Part shown: positions 24,047-26,437 of the stretch, piece after piece
How positions within the stretch are numbered: the stretch's first letter is position 1
Layout of the letters: each line of letters begins with the position of its first letter
Assembly (NCBI GenBank): GCA_044376365.1
Contig: JBILLA010000010.1
Span: 1-26,437 of the forward strand
Length of the DNA: 26,437 nucleotides
Source: JBIKWN01 sp044376365
GTDB lineage: Bacteria; Bdellovibrionota_C; UBA2361; JBIKWN01
Direction: 5' to 3'
Program-made: the position numbers and the translations under genes
The notes under the pieces: generated by a model
The model's database searches: none
Told to the model about the DNA's origin: nothing
Seen by the model: only the letters and a program-made list of their open reading frames with translations

Positions 24047-24865
24047 CTAGACTTTTAGAAGTTTTTGCATCTTTGGAAATAATGTTGGGTTTGCAAACAG
24101 CATACCCTCAGTATAGAAATCATGCGGCGCCTTAAATGAAGCAGGAATCTCATCGATAAAGCCGCAGGTCACACCAGCTTCTCTTGCTATAACTATTCCG
24201 GCAGCACAATCCCACGGGCTCAGCGTTTCATAGTATGCATCCATGCGGCCATCAGCGACCCAACAGATATCGAGTGCCCCTGAACCAAGACGACGAAGCT
24301 CTCGACAGTTGAGTAAGACGTTTTTCACACGTGCCATCAATACATCAATGCCATCTTTCTTGTAAGGAAAGCCCGTTACGACAAGCGCGTTGGTAAGCTC
24401 CTGCTCTTGTCCGCAAGAGATAGGGGTGCCGTTCTTGAAAGCTCCTTTGCCACGTATCGCAGTAAAAAGCTCATCGAGGAACGGGTTATAGACAACCCCC
24501 ACTGAGAGGACTCCATCAATGGCAAAACCGATTGAAACAGACACCTGGTAGTGGCCGTGTGCGAAATTAGTGGTGCCGTCAATTGGATCCACTATCCAGA
24601 TAGGGCGCTTGAGCCGCTCGGTGGCATCGACCGAGTTATGGGTTTCCTCGGTAAGGAGCTCATGATCTGCGAAGTGTTGTCTAATAATATCAATTATGAT
24701 TTTTTCCGACCCCAGGTCATATTGTGTCACAAGGTTTGTACGGTCTTTTAGCTCAATAGACACATCTTTCTTGGTGTGTGATTCTTTAATATAGGCACCC
24801 GCTTTTTTTGCTGCTAGGATCGCTGTAGTAAGTACCTGCTCAAAGAGCTCTGTAAGATTAGTCAT
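24047..24865 (-). CDS. suhB: Inositol-1-monophosphatase family protein (SuhB-like)
   Basis: A 272-residue Mg2+-dependent phosphatase of the inositol monophosphatase fold. The metal-binding residues are visible: Glu in ELLTEETHNS, both Asp in WIVDPIDGTTNF, and Asp in LSPWDCAAG. The GRMDAYYETLSPWD and LRRLGSGALDICWVADG segments are typical of SuhB. Substrates in this family include inositol phosphate and related sugar phosphates; in E. coli SuhB also joins transcription antitermination complexes. Which applies here is unknown. The ATG at 24865 is 22 bases from the divergent ispE ATG. Confidence 0.92.
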   Translation of the reverse strand: MTNLTELFEQVLTTAILAAKKAGAYIKESHTKKDVSIELKDRTNLVTQYDLGSEKIIIDIIRQHFADHELLTEETHNSVDATERLKRPIWIVDPIDGTTNFAHGHYQVSVSIGFAIDGVLSVGVVYNPFLDELFTAIRGKGAFKNGTPISCGQEQELTNALVVTGFPYKKDGIDVLMARVKNVLLNCRELRRLGSGALDICWVADGRMDAYYETLSPWDCAAGIVIAREAGVTCGFIDEIPASFKAPHDFYTEGMLFANPTLFPKMQKLLKV

Positions 24866-24871
24866 AGTGCA

Positions 24872-24879
24872 TTTATATT
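24872..24879. promoter_or_regulatory. Overlapping divergent -10 elements of suhB and ispE
   Basis: In the 22-bp gap between the two start codons, the plus strand reads TATATT (24874-24879) and the minus strand reads TATAAA (24877 to 24872). Seven bases beyond the minus-strand box is 24865, the A of the suhB ATG. Seven beyond the plus-strand box is 24886, two bases before the ispE ATG. The -35 boxes would lie inside the opposite gene's coding sequence and are weak. Confidence 0.5.
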
Positions 24880-24887
24880 AGTAGAAA

Positions 24888-25820
24888 ATGTCCCACGGTT
24901 CCAATCCATTCATTCATACTCACGCAGCCCAGGCCAAAATTAATCTTGGTCTCGCCGTTACTAGTCGACGACCAGATGGATATCATGAGCTTTCAATGAT
25001 TAATGCTCGTCTTGCCTTGGCTGATGAGATTACCTATGTCCTTTCAGGAAACGAGAAAAAAAATCTTCATGTTGATGTGACCTTTAAGAAGTTTGAATGC
25101 GAACTACGAACGGCTATGAGTGCCTCGTACATTCCATCTTCAACAAGATTACCCATAGAAAATAACATTATTGTTAAAGCAATTAGTGAGTTTGAGCTTG
25201 GGTTTCTCAATAAAATTACAAACCCAATGCACCTTGCTGTGCAACTCAAAAAATATATTCCTATCGGTGGCGGTCTTGGTGGTGGCAGTACTGATGCTGC
25301 GTCAGCGCTTTTGTTTTTGTACTTAACGACTCTGGGCATGGGGCAAGAGCTCGAACCAGTTGCGCTTGATCCGTTACTGCATAAAATCGCACTCTCAATC
25401 GGTGCGGATGTTCCGTTCTTTTTGCATGGATATCCACTCGCGAAAGTTTCTGGTATTGGTGAAGTTGTTGAGCCAATGACACTTGATGACATTGCACTTG
25501 GTACTGATGTCTCAATCCTTGTGCCTCCGTTCTCTCTCTCTACAGCTGCTGTCTTTGAAGTATTTGCTTATAATAAACTGCCTTTCTCGCCAACAGGCGT
25601 ACCCGCGCTCTATCAAAATGACCTGATTGAAGCTGCAGCGGTGATTGAGCCGCGCATTAAAGAACTGCTTGATGCAATCCGCATTATCTGCCCCAGAAGT
25701 GGTCTCTCAGGTACCGGAAGCTCGCTTTTTAGCATCGCTCCGACCGAGGAAGAGCGTCTTCGTTTGAGAAGATTCGCAGAACAAGAGAATTTAGCTATTA
25801 TTGAAACCAACATAGCTTGA
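24888..25820 (+). CDS. ispE: 4-diphosphocytidyl-2-C-methyl-D-erythritol kinase
   Basis: IspE is a GHMP-family kinase of the MEP pathway to isoprenoids. The 310-residue protein starts with the substrate-binding AQAKINLGLAVTSRRPDGYH. It carries the glycine-rich ATP loop PIGGGLGGGSTDAASALL in the middle and the GHMP C-terminal motif LSGTGSSLFSI near the end. It is complete, slightly longer than E. coli IspE (283), with an enlarged 60-110 region. No ribosome binding site is visible before the ATG. The tRNA-Gln gene follows 34 bases after its stop. ispE next to a tRNA-Gln gene is also seen in other Proteobacteria. Confidence 0.95.
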   Translation: MSHGSNPFIHTHAAQAKINLGLAVTSRRPDGYHELSMINARLALADEITYVLSGNEKKNLHVDVTFKKFECELRTAMSASYIPSSTRLPIENNIIVKAISEFELGFLNKITNPMHLAVQLKKYIPIGGGLGGGSTDAASALLFLYLTTLGMGQELEPVALDPLLHKIALSIGADVPFFLHGYPLAKVSGIGEVVEPMTLDDIALGTDVSILVPPFSLSTAAVFEVFAYNKLPFSPTGVPALYQNDLIEAAAVIEPRIKELLDAIRIICPRSGLSGTGSSLFSIAPTEEERLRLRRFAEQENLAIIETNIA

Positions 25821-25845
25821 GAGATTTCTCATTCTTCGATACCAT
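25817..25845 (+). promoter_or_regulatory. Predicted promoter of the tRNA-Gln gene
   Basis: TTGAGA (25817-25822, five of six consensus bases) and TACCAT (25840-25845) are separated by 17 bases. The start would be near 25852, three bases before the mature tRNA 5' end. The -35 box overlaps the ispE stop codon. Confidence 0.5.
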
Positions 25846-25854
25846 AGACTTCAC

Positions 25855-25925
25855 TGCCCGGTCGCCAAGTGGTAAGGCATCGGTTTTTGATACCGACATT
25901 CGTAGGTTCGAATCCTGCCCGGGCA
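25855..25925 (+). tRNA. tRNA-Gln (anticodon UUG)
   Basis: A complete 71-base cloverleaf can be drawn. The acceptor stem is TGCCCGG (25855-25861) with CCGGGCA (25919-25925), seven pairs. The D arm is GCC/GGC. The anticodon stem is TCGGT/ACCGA with loop TTTTGAT, giving anticodon TTG. The T arm is GTAGG/CCTGC with loop TTCGAAT. The U1-A72 end pair is typical of glutamine tRNAs. CCA is not encoded. A run of six T follows five bases after the 3' end. Confidence 0.97.
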
Positions 25926-25938
25926 AATCCTTTTTTCC

Positions 25939-26230
25939 CGCTCGCCCCTCGAGGCCAGGGGCTTGCAGCCCCTCGTCGCTGATCGCGACTTCACGCTATT
26001 TCTCACGCTCGCCGCTCGAGGCCAGGGGCTTGCAGCCCCTCGTCGCTGATCGCGACTTCACCCCTGCGGTTTTACACGCTTGCTGCTCGGGGCCAGGGGC
26101 TTGCAGACGCTCGTCGCTGATCGCGACTTCACCCTATATTTCCCGCTCGCCGCTCGGGGCCAGGGGCTTGCAGCCCCTCGTCGCTGGTTACGACTTGACC
26201 CCATTTCTCACGCTTGCCGCTCTTGGCTCG
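25939..26230. repeat. Four tandem copies of a ~67-bp unit with paired hairpins, plus a partial fifth
   Basis: Units begin with CGCTCG or CGCTTG at 25939, 26006, 26077, 26144 and 26211; spacings are 67, 71, 67 and 67. Each unit contains the palindrome AGGGGCT-TGC-AGCCCCT (7-bp stem) and then GTCGC-TGATC-GCGAC (5-bp stem). Unit 3 has two changes in one arm of the first stem, and unit 4 has GGTTA in place of GATCG in the second. The fifth unit is cut short after about 20 bases. A plus-strand frame runs through the array but only translates the repeat. The array looks like a REP/BIME-type or other intergenic repeat family. Confidence 0.88.
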
Positions 26231-26308
26231 AAAGGGTGGTTAGTCCCAGCTCAGGTCCAGGCATCTTTTGGGCTCATTCTGCTTCAGTAAACCAAGGTTA
26301 GGCAGTTA

Positions 26309-26437
26309 GTGAGTGCTACATTGGGCAGTTTGGGGGGCGATGCAGCTGATTTTTCAACATTTTTCTCTGATTTGTTTTCTTTACGCTCTGAATTTTTGTA
26401 CGATCTGCTTGTGGTTACAGCTCGTCAAACTCTTGTT
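26309..26437 (+). CDS. N-terminal part of an unidentified protein (runs off the window)
   Basis: From GTG 26309 a frame stays open to the last base (43 codons). The translation begins MSATLGSLGGDAADFSTFFS and continues SDLFSLRSEFLYDLLVVTARQ, a balanced soluble-protein composition. An alternative ATG at 26340 in another frame gives a Leu/Phe/Cys-rich product, which looks less natural. AGG at 26300-26302 is the only hint of a ribosome binding site. The family cannot be recognised from this fragment. Confidence 0.42.
   Translation, partial: MSATLGSLGGDAADFSTFFSDLFSLRSEFLYDLLVVTARQTLV

Noticed and set aside
25939..26230. CRISPR array
   Set aside because: The units are contiguous tandem repeats with no unique spacers, and the conserved part covers most of each unit.
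25817..26290. 157-codon plus-strand open frame over the tRNA and repeats
   Set aside because: It starts in the ispE stop region, runs through the tRNA-Gln gene and then only translates the tandem repeat units.

Overview
The window is a gene-dense piece of a Gram-negative bacterial chromosome. An outer envelope is implied by a lipoprotein with a lipobox, a membrane-anchored HtrA protease, a membrane M23 peptidase, a DsbD electron conduit and an exported di-heme cytochrome. Gene pairs such as nadK-recN and rpoZ-rsh are typical of Proteobacteria and deltaproteobacterial-grade lineages. I cannot name the genus from sequence alone. Most genes are ordinary housekeeping genes. The hunt is best focused on one insertion locus, one unusual kinase, a repeat cluster after a tRNA, and an apparent habit of starting transcripts at or next to the start codon.

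Layout. 1-291 is the N-terminal part of an unidentified gene on the minus strand. 607-11173 is a long plus-strand run: lipoprotein, nadK, recN, M23 peptidase, rpoZ, a bifunctional (p)ppGpp synthetase/hydrolase, an HtrA protease, mutL and miaA. Several of these genes overlap or are separated by only a few bases. arfB (minus) converges on miaA. accA is followed by a 584-residue protein that I read as a divergent member of the ADP-dependent sugar kinase family. A minus-strand group follows: a four-helix membrane protein, infA and a DUF971 protein.

15823-20209 is the most unusual part. A Ser/Thr protein kinase gene ends inside a 134-bp sequence that is repeated 1791 bp downstream at the 3' end of dsbD (125 of 134 bases identical). 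Between the copies lies a single exported collagen-like, glycine-rich protein gene with AT-rich flanks and a long inverted repeat. The kinase-side copy still reads as the last 44 codons of dsbD, and most differences are synonymous in the dsbD frame. This looks like an insertion that duplicated, or brought along, a diverged dsbD 3' end, leaving both flanking genes with intact ends.

20286-25820 holds coaD, a DUF1111 di-heme cytochrome gene, ndk-rlmN (overlapping ATGA), and the divergent suhB/ispE pair, whose start codons are only 22 bp apart. A tRNA-Gln(UUG) gene follows ispE. After it come four tandem copies of a ~67-bp unit, each able to form two hairpins, and then the start of another gene that runs off the window.

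Functionally the genes cover NAD(P) and CoA supply, DNA repair, stringent response, translation (initiation factor, rescue factor, tRNA and rRNA modification), fatty-acid and isoprenoid synthesis, and envelope quality control. No rRNA, CRISPR array, integrase, transposase or recognisable defence system is visible.
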